Source: Pasteurella canis (lineage in GTDB: Bacteria; Pseudomonadota; Gammaproteobacteria; Enterobacterales; Pasteurellaceae). From it: a stretch of DNA of 64,000 nt. Positions within the stretch are counted from its first letter, which is position 1. Each line of letters begins with the position of its first letter. Where the stretch lies: the NCBI RefSeq assembly GCF_900454865.1, contig NZ_UGTV01000015.1:620001-684000 (forward strand), given 5' to 3'. The notes under the pieces are model-generated. The model saw only the letters and a list, made by a program, of their open reading frames with translations. It made no database searches and was not told where the DNA came from. Both the position numbers and the translations under genes were made by a program. This document shows positions 1 to 9,662 of the stretch, in pieces.

Positions 1-441
1 AGTAACTTATTAGTTTTATTACAAGGCGAAACGGCTAAAACAACGCTATTAGATCAATTTATTTCTGAGGAGCACGCCGTATTAGTAGCAACTTCAAGCT
101 TTTGGGAGGGGATTGATGTACGCGGTGATGCGCTTTCTTTAGTGATTATTGACAAATTACCTTTTACTGCGCCAGATGAGCCTCTATTAAAAGCACGGAT
201 TGAGGACTGCCGTTTACAAGGTGGAGATCCTTTTAATGATATCCAAATTCCTGAAGCCGTGATTAGTTTAAAACAAGGTGTTGGGCGCTTGATCCGTGAT
301 ATTAGCGATCGGGGGGTCGTAATTATTTGTGATAGCCGCTTAGTCACACGTGCCTATGGTGCGACTTTCTTAAAAAGCTTACCTAACTCAAAACGTACCC
401 GTGATTTAAACAAAGTGGTACAATTCCTGACGAAAATTTAA
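1..441 (+). CDS. yoaA: ATP-dependent DNA helicase YoaA, C-terminal part
   Basis: The reading frame is open from the first base of the window to a TAA at 439-441, so only the last 146 codons are present. The residues SSFWEGIDVRGD (helicase motif V region) and QGVGRLIRD (motif VI, with its arginine finger) are typical of the DinG/XPD-like superfamily 2 helicases. In Escherichia coli YoaA is an iron-sulphur helicase that works with HolC in repair of stalled replication forks. The 5' part, with Walker A and the cysteine cluster, lies outside the window. The following order tsaB-slp-fadD-rnd is the enterobacterial order around yoaA, which supports YoaA over DinG. Confidence 0.88.
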   Translation, partial: SNLLVLLQGETAKTTLLDQFISEEHAVLVATSSFWEGIDVRGDALSLVIIDKLPFTAPDEPLLKARIEDCRLQGGDPFNDIQIPEAVISLKQGVGRLIRDISDRGVVIICDSRLVTRAYGATFLKSLPNSKRTRDLNKVVQFLTKI

Positions 442-455
442 GATGGATAATAAGC

Positions 456-1175
456 ATGGATAATTTAACGTTATTAGCATTAGATACTTCGACTGAAGCT
501 TGTTCAGTTGCTCTACTTTACAAAGGGGAAAAGACAAGCTTAGATGAATTTGCCCAGAGAACTCATACCCAACGTATTCTACCTATGGTTGATACATTAT
601 TAGCACAATCAGGTATTGGTTTAAAACAAGTCGATGGCTTAGTTTTTGGACGAGGACCTGGTAGTTTTACTGGTGTACGTGTTGGGGCAGGTATTGCACA
701 AGGTTTGGCGTTAGGCGCGGATTTACCTGTGATTCCGATTTCTAATCTAACCGCAATGGCACAAGCAGCCTATGAAAAACAAGGTGTAGAGAAGGTATTA
801 AGTGCTATTGATGCACGTATGAATGAAGTATATTTTTCACAGCTGAGTGCACAAAAAGTGCGGTTAGATGTGGGGGAGTTTTTAGATTGGCAATTGCTCT
901 GTCCTGAACAAGTGTTAAGTCCCGAGAGCGTTGTTGCACAATTAGGACAATTAACAGATGGATGGAAAACTGTAGGAACGGGATGGTCAGCGTATCCTCA
1001 ACTCACTGCTATCGTAGTTGGACGAGAAACGGATATTGTGCTTCCTTCTGCACAATATATGTTATCGCTTGCACAGTTAAAGTGGCTGCAAAAACAAACT
1101 ATTAGTGCATTAGAGATTGAACCGACTTATTTACGCAATGAGGTGACTTGGAAAAAATTACCTGGACGTGAATAA
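456..1175 (+). CDS. tsaB: tRNA threonylcarbamoyladenosine biosynthesis protein TsaB
   Basis: A protein of 239 residues, close to the usual length of about 231. TsaB (YeaZ) is the ASKHA-fold partner of TsaD in the complex that puts threonylcarbamoyl on A37 of tRNAs reading ANN codons. The N-terminal LALDTSTEACSVAL (residues 7-20) and GRGPGSFTGVRVG are family signatures. As expected for TsaB, the HxxxH metal motif of TsaD is missing. An ATG at 444 runs into a stop after six codons, so 456 is the start. It follows yoaA by 14 bases and is probably co-transcribed with it. Confidence 0.95.
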   Translation: MDNLTLLALDTSTEACSVALLYKGEKTSLDEFAQRTHTQRILPMVDTLLAQSGIGLKQVDGLVFGRGPGSFTGVRVGAGIAQGLALGADLPVIPISNLTAMAQAAYEKQGVEKVLSAIDARMNEVYFSQLSAQKVRLDVGEFLDWQLLCPEQVLSPESVVAQLGQLTDGWKTVGTGWSAYPQLTAIVVGRETDIVLPSAQYMLSLAQLKWLQKQTISALEIEPTYLRNEVTWKKLPGRE

Positions 1176-1209
1176 ATCTTAAATAACGTAAGTGTAATGG
1201 AGGTAAATC

Positions 1210-1752
1210 ATGAAAAAACTGACCGCACTTTTTATGTCTGTACTATTAACAGGCTGTATTATGGCTCCAAAAGGATTAGAGCGTGATCAGTTTACGATAC
1301 AGCGATTAGAGGCAATTACTGTAGAAGATTATGACTGTCAGTGCCAGCAGGCTCGTTTAGGTGGAAAAATTTTGTCAGCAACGGCACTAAAAGGACAAAT
1401 GAGATTAGAGATTTTAAGTCTCCCAATTATTTCTCTTTCAGCTAAACCACATCTCTCTGCAGATACTAATGGGCGTTTTATTGCTTATCTGGACGGTTTT
1501 ATTGATCCAGAAAGTTTAAAAGAACAATTTATCACTGTAAAAGGGACCTTAAAGAAACTAGAAGTGGGTAAAATTGATCAAGTAGACTATACCTATCCCG
1601 TTGTGATGGTAAATCATTACAAACTATGGAAATTGGTTTCAGAATATTACTATGATCCCGATGAAATGGCAGATTGGCGAGAGAGTCGACGACGTGGTTG
1701 GGGATATTCATTTTGGCGACCAGAGCCACGATTACGCTATGTTTTACATTAA
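1210..1752 (+). CDS. Slp/YeaY-family outer membrane lipoprotein
   Basis: A 180-residue lipoprotein. The signal peptide ends in the lipobox LLTGC, with the lipidated cysteine at residue 16. The body matches the Slp family, whose E. coli member YeaY sits in the same place between tsaB and fadD. Slp proteins are outer membrane lipoproteins linked to starvation and stationary phase; the biochemical role is unknown. A GGAGG-like site precedes the ATG. Codons 5-7 (Thr-Ala-Leu) contain a complete reverse-orientation USS (1222-1230), an example of the uptake signal being accommodated in a tolerant signal peptide. The C-terminus is rich in arginine and aromatic residues. Confidence 0.88.
   Translation: MKKLTALFMSVLLTGCIMAPKGLERDQFTIQRLEAITVEDYDCQCQQARLGGKILSATALKGQMRLEILSLPIISLSAKPHLSADTNGRFIAYLDGFIDPESLKEQFITVKGTLKKLEVGKIDQVDYTYPVVMVNHYKLWKLVSEYYYDPDEMADWRESRRRGWGYSFWRPEPRLRYVLH
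1222..1230 (-). repeat. DNA uptake signal sequence, first of 24 found
   Basis: This is the exact Haemophilus-type USS core AAGTGCGGT, here on the minus strand. I found further exact copies starting at 3659, 4804, 4820, 8841, 9565, 13252, 15657, 21813, 24446, 24474, 30074, 31740, 35500, 38793, 40578, 42133, 46663, 49339, 49367, 52191, 53271, 54993 and 61161, on both strands. The list was made by eye and may miss a few. In Haemophilus and Pasteurella this 9-mer marks DNA for preferential uptake during transformation. Three pairs (4804/4820, 24446/24474, 49339/49367) face each other and form terminator stems. A fourth stem at 40549 pairs one exact and one mutated copy. Confidence 0.9.
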
Positions 1753-1786
1753 AACAATATAACGAAATAAGAATATTTCAGAAAAT

Positions 1787-1803
1787 AATTGGTAAGACCA
1801 GTC
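1787..1803. promoter_or_regulatory. FadR operator upstream of fadD
   Basis: The 17 bases have the palindromic core TGGT-N3-ACCA (1790-1793 and 1797-1800). This agrees closely with the E. coli FadR site at fadB (ATCTGGTACGACCAGAT). It lies 80-96 bases upstream of the fadD start and just upstream of a TATAAT at 1842-1847. FadR represses fatty-acid degradation genes until long-chain acyl-CoA binds it. A FadR homologue is known in Haemophilus, but its gene is not in this window. Confidence 0.72.
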
Positions 1804-1882
1804 TTAAAACTTCTTATTTCGCATAACAGGCATGATTAAGTTATAATTTCGATCAATTTTTGTTAAAAAATAAGGATATAAA

Positions 1883-3571
1883 ATGGAAAAACCTTGGTTT
1901 AAAAATTATCCAGAAGGTTCACCAAGAGAGTTGGATACGTCAAAATATGATTCTCTCCTTGATATGTTTGATAATGCAGTCCGTCAACATCCTGACCGTG
2001 CAGCTTATATCAATATGGGGCAAGTATTAACTTTTCGTAAATTAGAAGAACGTAGTCGAGCTTTCGCTGCTTATTTACAAAATGAATTAAAGCTTAAACG
2101 CGGTGATCGTGTGGCATTGATGATGCCTAACTTATTACAATATCCTATCGCGTTATTTGGTGTATTACGTGCTGGTATGGTTGTTGTGAATGTTAATCCG
2201 CTTTATACGCCACGTGAATTAGAGCACCAGTTAAAAGACTGTGGTGCGACAGCAATTGTTGTCGTATCAAATTTTGCGTCAACATTGGAAAAAGTTGTTT
2301 TTAACACGGATGTGAAACATGTCATTTTAACTCGTATGGGCGATCAACTTTCTTTTGGCAAACGGACTTTAGTTAATTTTGTTGTCAAATATATTAAGAA
2401 GTTAGTACCAAAATATAAATTACCTAACGCGGTTACATTTCGTGAAGTACTTAGTGTGGGGAAATATCGTCAATATGTACGTCCACAAATTGAGCGTAAA
2501 GATTTAGCCTTCTTGCAATATACAGGTGGGACAACAGGTGTGGCAAAAGGGGCAATGCTTTCACATGGTAATATTATTGTGAACATATTTCAGTCTAATT
2601 GGATTGCGGAGCCTTTTGTCGGTGATCGTACTAAAGAGCGTAAAGCCATTATTGCACTACCGCTTTATCATGTTTTTGCATTGACTGTAAATTGTTTATT
2701 ATTTATTGAACTAGGTATTACAGGGGTATTAATTACTAATCCACGTGATATTGATGGCTTTGTTAAAGAATTGAAAAAACATCGTTTTGTGGCGTTAACA
2801 GGCGTAAATACCTTATTTAATGCATTACTCAATAATGAAAATTTCAAAGAAGTGAATTTCTCATCATTGAAACTTTCTGTTGGTGGTGGTATGTCTATTC
2901 AACAGTCAGTCGCAACCCGCTGGCATGAAACAACAGGCTGTAATATTATTGAAGGTTATGGTATGACAGAATGTTCACCACTAATTGCTGCTTGTCCAAT
3001 AAATATGACAAAACATAATGGTAGCATTGGTGTGCCTGTACCAAATACCGATGTGCGTATTATTAAAGAGAATGGGCAAGAAGCAGAACTTGGTGAAGCT
3101 GGTGAATTATGGGTGAAAGGTGAGCAAGTTATGCAAGGCTATTGGCAACGTCCAGAAGCCACAGCTGAAGTATTACAAGATGGCTGGTTAGCTACGGGTG
3201 ATATTGTTGTCATGGATAATGACTATTATTTACGTATTGTTGATCGTAAAAAAGACATGATTCTGGTGTCTGGTTTTAATGTATACCCAAATGAAATCGA
3301 AGATGTTGTCATGTTAAATTACAAAGTCTCAGAAGTTGTTGCCATTGGTGTACCAAATGAAGTATCAGGCGAAACGATTAAAATCTTTGTTGTGAAGAAA
3401 GATGAAAGCTTAACGCGTGATGAGTTACGTAAGCACTGTCGTCAGCATCTAACAGGCTATAAGATTCCAAAAGATATTGAATTCCGTGATGAATTACCAA
3501 AAAGTAATGTTGGTAAAATATTACGTCGAGTATTACGTGATGAGGAGCTGGCAAAACGTCCAGCTGAATAA
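1883..3571 (+). CDS. fadD: long-chain fatty acid-CoA ligase FadD
   Basis: A 562-residue acyl-CoA synthetase of the usual FadD length (E. coli 561). It activates long-chain fatty acids with ATP and CoA at the inner face of the cytoplasmic membrane, coupled to import. The AMP-binding P-loop [11 protein letters not shown] lies at residues 213-223. GYGMTE and the fatty-acyl-CoA-synthetase motif [20 protein letters not shown] follow, and a conserved lysine lies in [10 protein letters not shown] near the C-terminus. The gene is preceded by AAGGAT and by a FadR operator, so fatty-acid-responsive control is likely. A hairpin after the stop separates it from rnd. Confidence 0.95.
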   Translation: MEKPWFKNYPEGSPRELDTSKYDSLLDMFDNAVRQHPDRAAYINMGQVLTFRKLEERSRAFAAYLQNELKLKRGDRVALMMPNLLQYPIALFGVLRAGMVVVNVNPLYTPRELEHQLKDCGATAIVVVSNFASTLEKVVFNTDVKHVILTRMGDQLSFGKRTLVNFVVKYIKKLVPKYKLPNAVTFREVLSVGKYRQYVRPQIERKDLAFLQYTGGTTGVAKGAMLSHGNIIVNIFQSNWIAEPFVGDRTKERKAIIALPLYHVFALTVNCLLFIELGITGVLITNPRDIDGFVKELKKHRFVALTGVNTLFNALLNNENFKEVNFSSLKLSVGGGMSIQQSVATRWHETTGCNIIEGYGMTECSPLIAACPINMTKHNGSIGVPVPNTDVRIIKENGQEAELGEAGELWVKGEQVMQGYWQRPEATAEVLQDGWLATGDIVVMDNDYYLRIVDRKKDMILVSGFNVYPNEIEDVVMLNYKVSEVVAIGVPNEVSGETIKIFVVKKDESLTRDELRKHCRQHLTGYKIPKDIEFRDELPKSNVGKILRRVLRDEELAKRPAE

Positions 3572-3589
3572 GTCCATTCATTTAATTTG

Positions 3590-3615
3590 TTAGGGGCATA
3601 AAAAGCCCCTAATTT
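3590..3615 (+). terminator. Rho-independent terminator after fadD
   Basis: TTAGGGGC (3590-3597) pairs with GCCCCTAA (3605-3612) around a 7-base loop, and a short T run follows. The T tract is weak, so some read-through into rnd is likely. Confidence 0.6.
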
Positions 3616-3626
3616 GTCGTATTAAT

Positions 3627-4787
3627 ATGAACTGTCAATTAAAAGAAATTCAAAATAAACCGCACTTTAAAGTGATCAATACAGATCTCGCTTTAGCTGA
3701 GATTTGCCATATAGTACAGCAAAAATCCGTTATTGCTTTAGATACTGAGTTTATTCGTATCCGAACGCTCTATCCTAAATTAGGTTTAATTCAACTGTAT
3801 GATGGTGAGCAAGTGTATCTGATTGATCCTATTGTTATCCAAAATTTTTCACCTTTTGTTGCACTTTTAGCGAATCAGTCAGTATTGAAAGTATTACACG
3901 CGAGCAGTGAAGATTTAGAAGTTTTTTTACACTATTTTCAACAGCTGCCAATACCGATGCGAGATACGCAGATTATGGCAAATTTTCTCAACTTTCCTAA
4001 CTCGACTGGCTTAGCAACCTTAATTCAGCATTATTTCCAATTAGAAATTGATAAAGGTGCATCGCGTACAGATTGGCTTGCTCGCCCTCTTTCTGAAAAA
4101 CAATTGATTTATGCAGCTGCAGATGTATGGTATTTATTACCACTATATCAACGTATGCAGCAAGAATTAACGAAAACAGTTTGGCAAAAAGCTGTCGAAG
4201 ATGACTGTAATTCACTATTAATTAAAAGAGAACAAAGTAAAGATCCTGAATTAGCTTATCTCTCGATTGCAAATGGATGGCGTTTGGATTCATTACAATT
4301 GATGCGCCTTAAACTTTTGGCAAAATGGCGACAAGAAGAAGCAATGAAAAGAGATTTAGCATTAAATTTTGTTGTCAGATCTGAACACTTATTGCAAGTT
4401 GCAAAATATAATCCAAAGCATACATCAGAATTATTGGAATTAGGATTAACTACACAGGAAGTGCGCATTCATGGTAAAAAAATATTGCATCTGCTGACAC
4501 AAGTAAAGCGAATCCAGCCTACTGAATATCCAGCACCAATAGTACGTATTGCAGATGATCCGCGTTATAAAAAAACGCTAAAAGCACTGCAAGAAAAACT
4601 AAAAGCCTTATCTCCTCAAGATTTACCTATAGAAGTTATTGCAAGTAAACGTAGTTTAGAAAGTTTAATTAAGTGGTATTGGTTAGAAGAGGAATCGGTT
4701 GAAAAGTTACCAGACTTATTAATTGGCTGGCGTCGGGAATTTGGTTTAGCATTATTAGCGACATTAAAAAGTAATGAAAAGATTTAA
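3627..4787 (+). CDS. rnd: ribonuclease D
   Basis: A 386-residue 3'-5' exoribonuclease that trims tRNA and other stable RNA 3' ends. The DEDD catalytic domain begins with IALDTEFIR (first Asp-Glu pair) and continues with LHASSEDLEVF and YAAADVWYLLPLY. Two HRDC domains fill the C-terminal half, giving the normal RNase D architecture. The N-terminus is about 11 residues longer than E. coli RNase D and contains a USS encoding Lys-Pro-His-Phe. An internal start could be used instead, but none is better placed. It faces pta and shares a bidirectional terminator with it. Confidence 0.94.
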   Translation: MNCQLKEIQNKPHFKVINTDLALAEICHIVQQKSVIALDTEFIRIRTLYPKLGLIQLYDGEQVYLIDPIVIQNFSPFVALLANQSVLKVLHASSEDLEVFLHYFQQLPIPMRDTQIMANFLNFPNSTGLATLIQHYFQLEIDKGASRTDWLARPLSEKQLIYAAADVWYLLPLYQRMQQELTKTVWQKAVEDDCNSLLIKREQSKDPELAYLSIANGWRLDSLQLMRLKLLAKWRQEEAMKRDLALNFVVRSEHLLQVAKYNPKHTSELLELGLTTQEVRIHGKKILHLLTQVKRIQPTEYPAPIVRIADDPRYKKTLKALQEKLKALSPQDLPIEVIASKRSLESLIKWYWLEEESVEKLPDLLIGWRREFGLALLATLKSNEKI

Positions 4788-4801
4788 ATACTTGTAAAAA
4801 T

Positions 4802-4837
4802 AAACCGCACTTTTTATACAAGTGCGGTTTGTTTTTT
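4802..4837. terminator. bidirectional terminator made of two opposed uptake sequences
   Basis: AAACCGCACTT (4802-4812) pairs with AAGTGCGGTTT (4820-4830). A run of six T follows on the plus strand and T-rich sequence follows on the minus strand. It lies between convergent rnd and pta and can serve both. Both stem arms carry a complete USS. Confidence 0.88.
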
Positions 4838-4852
4838 AGAAAAGTTTGGCTG

Positions 4853-6991
4853 TTATTGTGTTGCTTGGATTGCAGTGAGTGCAATAGTGTACACAATATC
4901 ATCAACTAATGCGCCACGTGATAAATCATTCACAGGCTTACGCATACCTTGCAACATTGGTCCGATAGAAACTAAATCAGCCGAACGTTGCACTGCTTTA
5001 TAAGTAGTATTACCTGTATTTAAGTCAGGGAAGATGAAGACTGTTGCCTTACCTGCAACTGGTGAGTTAGGTGCTTTAGAACGCGCAACATCTTCCATTA
5101 CAGCTGCGTCATATTGTAATGGACCATCAATGATTAAGTCTGGGCGTTTTTCTTGTGCAAGACGTGTTGCTTCTTTCACTTTTTCAACATCTGCACCGCT
5201 GCCAGAAGTACCAGTTGAGTAGGAGATCATCGCTACTTTTGGATCGATACCAAAGGCTTTTGCTGAATCAGCAGATTGAATCGCAATTTCAGCTAGTTGT
5301 TCCGCTGTTGGATCTGGATTTACCGCACAGTCACCATAAACTAAAACTTGATCTGGTAATAGCATAAAGAAGATAGAGGAAACAATAGAGTTACCTGGTG
5401 CTGTTTTGATAATTTGCATTGGTGGGCGAATAGTATTCGCTGTGGTATGAACTGCACCAGACACGAGCCCATCAACTTCATTAGCCTCTAGCATCATAGT
5501 ACCAAGTACCACATTATCTTCTAATTGTTCACGTGCAGAATCTTCGGTCATACCTTTATTTTTGCGTAGTTCGACTAAGCGAGCAACATAGTTTTCACGT
5601 ACTGTTGCTGGATCGATGATCGTGATACCTTTACCTAATTGAACTCCCTGTGCTTCAGCAACACGCATGACAGATTCTGGGCTTGCTAATAATACACATT
5701 CTGCAATGCCGCGCTCTGCACAAAGTGAAGCGGCTTTAACTGTACGAGGTTCGTCACCTTCTGGTAGAACAATACGTTTTTGTGCTTGGCGTGCTAATTC
5801 AGTCAATTGGAAACGGAATGCTGGTGGTGATAAGCGACGTAAACGAGATGAGGCAGCGGCAAGCGAATCGACAAACTCACTATCAATCAGCTCACTGATA
5901 TAACTTTTAATTTTTTCGATACGCTCTTTATCATCCACTGGTACTTCTAAGTTAAAGCTTTGTAATGCAAGTGCCGTTTGCCATGTGTTACCTTCCACAC
6001 GGAAAATAGGTAATCCAGTGCTTTCAATAGCATGTTGGCATAATTTTTTAATTTGACTATCAATTTTGTAGCCACCAGTTAATAATACACCTGCAATTTC
6101 TACACCATTGCTTGCGGCTAATGCTGCAGCAACAATGACATCTGGGCGATCCGCTGATGTAACTAATAAACTGCCCACACGGAAGTGTTCTACCATATTA
6201 GTTAAATTACGTGCACAGAAAGTAATACCACGAATGCGGCGCTCGTTAATTGCACCTTCATGAATGATAGCTGCCCCTAAATGTTTCGCTAAATCAATTG
6301 CTCGTGTTGCAATAAGATCAGCGCTCCAAGGAATACAAGCTAAAATCTTGATCGGGCTTTTTTCAAAAAGGTGATAAATTTCAGAAACTTGATTTTGTGT
6401 ATGCTGGAATGAATCAAAAATCTCGGCCAGATCAGGGCGAGTGCGACCTGATTCATCAATTGGTGCATTAAATTTATTAATGACGACACCTAATAAATTT
6501 GGATTGTTTTTACCACCAAATAAAGAGGCTGCTGCCTTAATTCGTTCTTTTAACTCAGCAGGTGTTTCCGTAGCAGGTGCTGCGACTAAAATAATTTCTG
6601 CATCAAGAGCTTGAGCGATTTCATAGTTAATGCTGTTTGCATAAGAATGTTTGCGTGTTGGAATTAAGCCTTCGACTACAATGATTTCATTGTTTTTGGC
6701 AAGTTGTTGATGATTTTCAACGATTTTTTCTAACACTACATCTGATTGGTTTTGACCAATTAATGACTCCGCAACACTTAACATAAATGGCTCGGCAGTT
6801 TCAATGGTAGTGCTCGTGCGAATAATTGATGTAGTACGATCAATCGTATCTTCACCTGAGTTTGGTTGCGAGATTGGTTTCATAAAACCAACTTTTGCCC
6901 CTTTTTGCTCTAAAGCATGAGTTAAGCCTAAGCTCACACTTGTTAAACCAACGCCAGCGCTAATTGGGATAAGGATAATTGTACGTGACAT
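4853..6991 (-). CDS. pta: phosphate acetyltransferase
   Basis: A 712-residue long-form Pta (type II), matching E. coli in size. It interconverts acetyl-CoA and acetyl phosphate, the first step of the Pta-AckA acetate pathway. The N-terminus is a P-loop BioD-like domain ([14 protein letters not shown], residues 9-22). A DRTGG domain follows, and the C-terminal third is the catalytic PTA_PTB domain with [10 protein letters not shown] and [16 protein letters not shown]. It follows ackA on the same strand, but a terminator lies between them, so pta may depend on read-through or its own promoter. Confidence 0.96.
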   Translation of the reverse strand: MSRTIILIPISAGVGLTSVSLGLTHALEQKGAKVGFMKPISQPNSGEDTIDRTTSIIRTSTTIETAEPFMLSVAESLIGQNQSDVVLEKIVENHQQLAKNNEIIVVEGLIPTRKHSYANSINYEIAQALDAEIILVAAPATETPAELKERIKAAASLFGGKNNPNLLGVVINKFNAPIDESGRTRPDLAEIFDSFQHTQNQVSEIYHLFEKSPIKILACIPWSADLIATRAIDLAKHLGAAIIHEGAINERRIRGITFCARNLTNMVEHFRVGSLLVTSADRPDVIVAAALAASNGVEIAGVLLTGGYKIDSQIKKLCQHAIESTGLPIFRVEGNTWQTALALQSFNLEVPVDDKERIEKIKSYISELIDSEFVDSLAAASSRLRRLSPPAFRFQLTELARQAQKRIVLPEGDEPRTVKAASLCAERGIAECVLLASPESVMRVAEAQGVQLGKGITIIDPATVRENYVARLVELRKNKGMTEDSAREQLEDNVVLGTMMLEANEVDGLVSGAVHTTANTIRPPMQIIKTAPGNSIVSSIFFMLLPDQVLVYGDCAVNPDPTAEQLAEIAIQSADSAKAFGIDPKVAMISYSTGTSGSGADVEKVKEATRLAQEKRPDLIIDGPLQYDAAVMEDVARSKAPNSPVAGKATVFIFPDLNTGNTTYKAVQRSADLVSIGPMLQGMRKPVNDLSRGALVDDIVYTIALTAIQATQ

Positions 6992-7017
6992 AATAAACCT
7001 TACATTTGTTAGTTGTT

Positions 7018-7049
7018 TACAAAAAGAAACTGCCGATAAATCGGCAGTT
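7018..7049 (-). terminator. terminator or attenuator between ackA and pta
   Basis: On the minus strand AACTGCCGAT pairs with ATCGGCAGTT (7028-7037 with 7040-7049), a 10-base-pair stem with a two-base apex. It is followed by TTTCTTTTTG. It lies 13 bases after the ackA stop and before pta, so it should lower pta expression relative to ackA. Confidence 0.8.
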
Positions 7050-7061
7050 CATTGATCTATT

Positions 7062-8264
7062 TTAGATACAAAGACGAGCTGTATCTTGAGCAATAACAAG
7101 CTCTTCATTAGTTGGGATAACAATTGCAACAGGTGTATCATCTGCAGTAATAACACCTTCGTTACCAAAGCGTGCTGCTTTATTTTTGTCAGCATCAACT
7201 TGGTATCCAAATAGTTTCAAGTGATTTAAAGTTAACTCACGAACTAAAGAAGAGTTTTCACCAATACCACCAGTAAATACAATCGCATCTAAACGCTCAC
7301 CAATAACTGCCATATAAGAGCCGATGTATTTAGCTAAACGGTAACAGAACACGTCTAATGCCCGTTTTGCCGCAGCTTCTTGAGCATAATTATCTTCAGA
7401 ATAACGACAATCACTAGTGACTTCAGTTAATCCTAATAGACCTGATTTTTTAGTTAGCAATGTATTAATTTCATTAATAGATAGACCAAGATTATCATGA
7501 AGATAGAAGATAATTGCAGGATCGAGATCACCAGAACGAGTTCCCATGACTAAACCTTCTAATGGTGTTAAACCCATTGAGGTATCAATACATTTACCAT
7601 GACGGATTGCAGCAACTGAGGCACCATTACCTAAGTGACAAGTAATTACGTTCACTTGATCAGCCGGGACATTTAAACGTTTTGCTGCTTCTTGGCTAAC
7701 AAAGAAATGGCTTGTACCGTGCGCACCATAACGACGAATACCATTTTCTTTATATAAGGAATATGGCAATGCATATAAATAAGCTTCCTCAGGCATTGTT
7801 TGGTGGAATGCAGTATCAAACACAGCCACATTTCTATCTTTTAAATGTGGGAACATTTTAAATGCTTCTTCAATACCAATGAGATGAGCAGGATTATGTA
7901 ATGGAGCAAATTGAACAGCGTCTTTAATGCCTTGAACAACTTCATCAGTGATGACGACAGAAGATGTGAATTTTTCACCACCGTGAACAATACGGTGACC
8001 AATAGCAACGATATCCTCTTTTAATGATGGATCTAAAGGAAAAATATTATTTACAATAAAGCTGAGTGCTTCACTGTGCGCCGCACCTGCACCTAAATCA
8101 GCGTTACCTTTTTCGCCATGTAATTTCCATTTGATACGTGCATCATCTAAATGAAATGCTTCAGCTAATCCTGATAATTTTTCATCACCATTTTGTGGAT
8201 CTAAAATTGAGAATTTTAATGAAGAACTACCACAGTTTAAGATTAGGACTAATTTTTGAGACAT
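7062..8264 (-). CDS. ackA: acetate kinase
   Basis: A 400-residue enzyme, identical in length to E. coli AckA. It makes ATP and acetate from acetyl phosphate, the main overflow and fermentative ATP step in Pasteurellaceae. Visible family motifs are [11 protein letters not shown] at the N-terminus, [30 protein letters not shown] and FTGGIGENS. The gene is divergent from yfbV, as in E. coli. An AGG ribosome-binding site lies about ten bases before the ATG, and a terminator-like hairpin occupies its leader. Confidence 0.97.
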   Translation of the reverse strand: MSQKLVLILNCGSSSLKFSILDPQNGDEKLSGLAEAFHLDDARIKWKLHGEKGNADLGAGAAHSEALSFIVNNIFPLDPSLKEDIVAIGHRIVHGGEKFTSSVVITDEVVQGIKDAVQFAPLHNPAHLIGIEEAFKMFPHLKDRNVAVFDTAFHQTMPEEAYLYALPYSLYKENGIRRYGAHGTSHFFVSQEAAKRLNVPADQVNVITCHLGNGASVAAIRHGKCIDTSMGLTPLEGLVMGTRSGDLDPAIIFYLHDNLGLSINEINTLLTKKSGLLGLTEVTSDCRYSEDNYAQEAAAKRALDVFCYRLAKYIGSYMAVIGERLDAIVFTGGIGENSSLVRELTLNHLKLFGYQVDADKNKAARFGNEGVITADDTPVAIVIPTNEELVIAQDTARLCI

Positions 8265-8291
8265 AAGAGACCTATTATTTGATTTTAAGTT

Positions 8292-8325
8292 AAAAAAATT
8301 TATTCGCTCAATAATTGAGCGAATA
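8292..8325 (-). promoter_or_regulatory. terminator-like hairpin in the ackA leader
   Basis: A perfect 25-base palindrome (8301-8325: 12-base arms around one central base) lies 37 bases upstream of the ackA ATG. Read on the minus strand, TATTCGCTCAAT pairs with ATTGAGCGAATA and AATTTTTTTAA follows directly. That is an intrinsic terminator shape inside the presumed 5' leader. It cannot serve yfbV, which points away. It could be an attenuator, a transcription-noise blocker or a protein site; the sequence does not distinguish these. A second small hairpin, CAGAT-GAAA-ATCTG, lies at 8328-8341. Confidence 0.6.
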
Positions 8326-8550
8326 GGCAGATGAAAATCTGATGCTTATAGGATACACCTTTCATACAATAAAATAAATTCACTAAGAGATAAAAATGAG
8401 ACATTTATCAAAAAAATTATCAAATATTAAACATTTTTTGTAGTTGGTTAAAAATAAAGAAAAGTTGATGTTAAATTGAGCTGAATATTTGACTAAATTA
8501 TGTTATCTTTATAGTGCAATCTTATTACAGAGACAGTATGTCATAGCACA

Positions 8551-8994
8551 ATGAATTTTTTTCTTTTTTTTAAAAAAGGCCAACACTATTTAAAAAGTTG
8601 GCCATTGGAAAGTAAGCTAGGGATGATTTTTCCTGAAAATCGAGTGATTAAAGCGACGCTTTTTGCTCAGAAGTTTATGCCGTTCTTAGCAGTGTTTTCA
8701 ATCACTTGGCAACAAGTTTACGCAAAGTCCGATATAAGTGCATTAGCAATAGCTGCATTGACAGCAATTTTTGCATTGTTGATTCCATTACAAGGTTTAT
8801 ATTGGTTAGGTAAACGTTCTATTACGCCCTTATCCCCACAAAGTGCGGTCTGGTTTTATGAAATTTGTGAGCGATTAAAGCAAGTTAACGAAGCTTTGCC
8901 TATGGTAAAAGAGCAACCCAACTACCAGAATTTAGCGGATGTACTCAACAAGGCGCAACGAAAACTGGATAAAGCTTTTTGGCAAGAATTATAA
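8551..8994 (+). CDS. yfbV: terminus macrodomain insulation protein YfbV (UPF0208)
   Basis: A 147-residue inner membrane protein of the UPF0208 family. [14 protein letters not shown] at the N-terminus and [17 protein letters not shown] after the second hydrophobic segment are hallmark stretches. Two membrane helices lie at about residues 46-62 and 66-90. E. coli YfbV helps keep the Ter macrodomain from spreading and is likewise divergent from ackA. A USS lies inside the gene (8841-8849). A possible promoter is TTGACT at 8490-8495 with TATAGT at 8511-8516, though the 15-base spacing is short. Confidence 0.9.
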   Translation: MNFFLFFKKGQHYLKSWPLESKLGMIFPENRVIKATLFAQKFMPFLAVFSITWQQVYAKSDISALAIAALTAIFALLIPLQGLYWLGKRSITPLSPQSAVWFYEICERLKQVNEALPMVKEQPNYQNLADVLNKAQRKLDKAFWQEL

Positions 8995-9089
8995 ATGAGC
9001 TCAAGTTTATCGTGTTACCTTGCCTATTTTTATTAAGCTTTTTTCTTTTTTCTTTTTTATTTTTGTTCAACTTTCTTGAAATTTTCACT

Positions 9090-9105
9090 ACGCAAACGTT
9101 TTCTT
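9090..9105. promoter_or_regulatory. PurR box upstream of cvpA-purF
   Basis: ACGCAAACGTTTTCTT matches the E. coli PurR consensus ACGCAAACGTTTGCNT at nearly every position. It lies 47 bases before cvpA, with a TAAAAT -10-like element at 9112-9117. The E. coli cvpA-purF operon is repressed by PurR with hypoxanthine or guanine, and the same control is expected here. Confidence 0.85.
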
Positions 9106-9151
9106 TTTTTGTAAAATAGCGCTGGCGAAAATTCGAGAGTTTTTTAGAGAT

Positions 9152-9649
9152 ATGCCTATGATTGATTATATTATCATCGCCATTATTGCATTTTCGATTA
9201 TTATCAGTCTGTTACGTGGATTTATCCGAGAGGTCATGTCCCTTGTTAGTTGGGTTGTTGCATTTTTTGTAGCGAGCCATTTTTATCCTTATCTTGCTAA
9301 TTATTTGACTCAAATCGAATCACTTTATATACGAAATGGGACAGCAATTGCCATTTTATTTATCGCAACTTTAATTGTTGGCGGTATTGTCAATTATGTT
9401 TTAGGTGAGTTAGTAGATAAAACGGGGCTAACAAGTACAGATCGAGTTCTTGGTGCATGTTTTGGACTACTGAGAGGTGTATTAATTGTGGCAGCATTGC
9501 TGTTCTTTATGGATACTTTTACGAATTTCAGCCAAAGTGATTGGTGGAAAGAGTCAAAACTAATACCGCACTTTGGTTTTATTGTTGAATGGTTTTTTCA
9601 ACAATTACAAGCAGGTTCTAGTTTCATAAACTCAACTTTAAATAAATAG
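9152..9649 (+). CDS. cvpA: colicin V production protein homologue CvpA
   Basis: A 165-residue integral membrane protein with four hydrophobic segments, closely matching E. coli CvpA in length and sequence (DYIIIAIIAFSIIISLLRGF, LFIATLIVGGIVNYVLGELV, DRVLGACFGLLRGVLIVAAL). It was first described as needed for colicin V production; more generally it is an envelope-stress membrane protein. It is followed after 13 bases by purF, forming the conserved operon under a PurR box. A USS lies in codons near the C-terminus (9565-9573). Confidence 0.94.
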   Translation: MPMIDYIIIAIIAFSIIISLLRGFIREVMSLVSWVVAFFVASHFYPYLANYLTQIESLYIRNGTAIAILFIATLIVGGIVNYVLGELVDKTGLTSTDRVLGACFGLLRGVLIVAALLFFMDTFTNFSQSDWWKESKLIPHFGFIVEWFFQQLQAGSSFINSTLNK

Positions 9650-9662
9650 AGGATAAGCACGA

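Noticed and set aside
54..347. Minus-strand open frame inside yoaA
   Set aside because: It is a shadow of the helicase frame, which carries motif V and VI residues on the plus strand.
8471..8500. Possible Fnr or ArcA site before ackA and yfbV
   Set aside because: TTGAT-N4 followed by AATTG is too far from the consensus; anaerobic control is plausible but not shown by the sequence.
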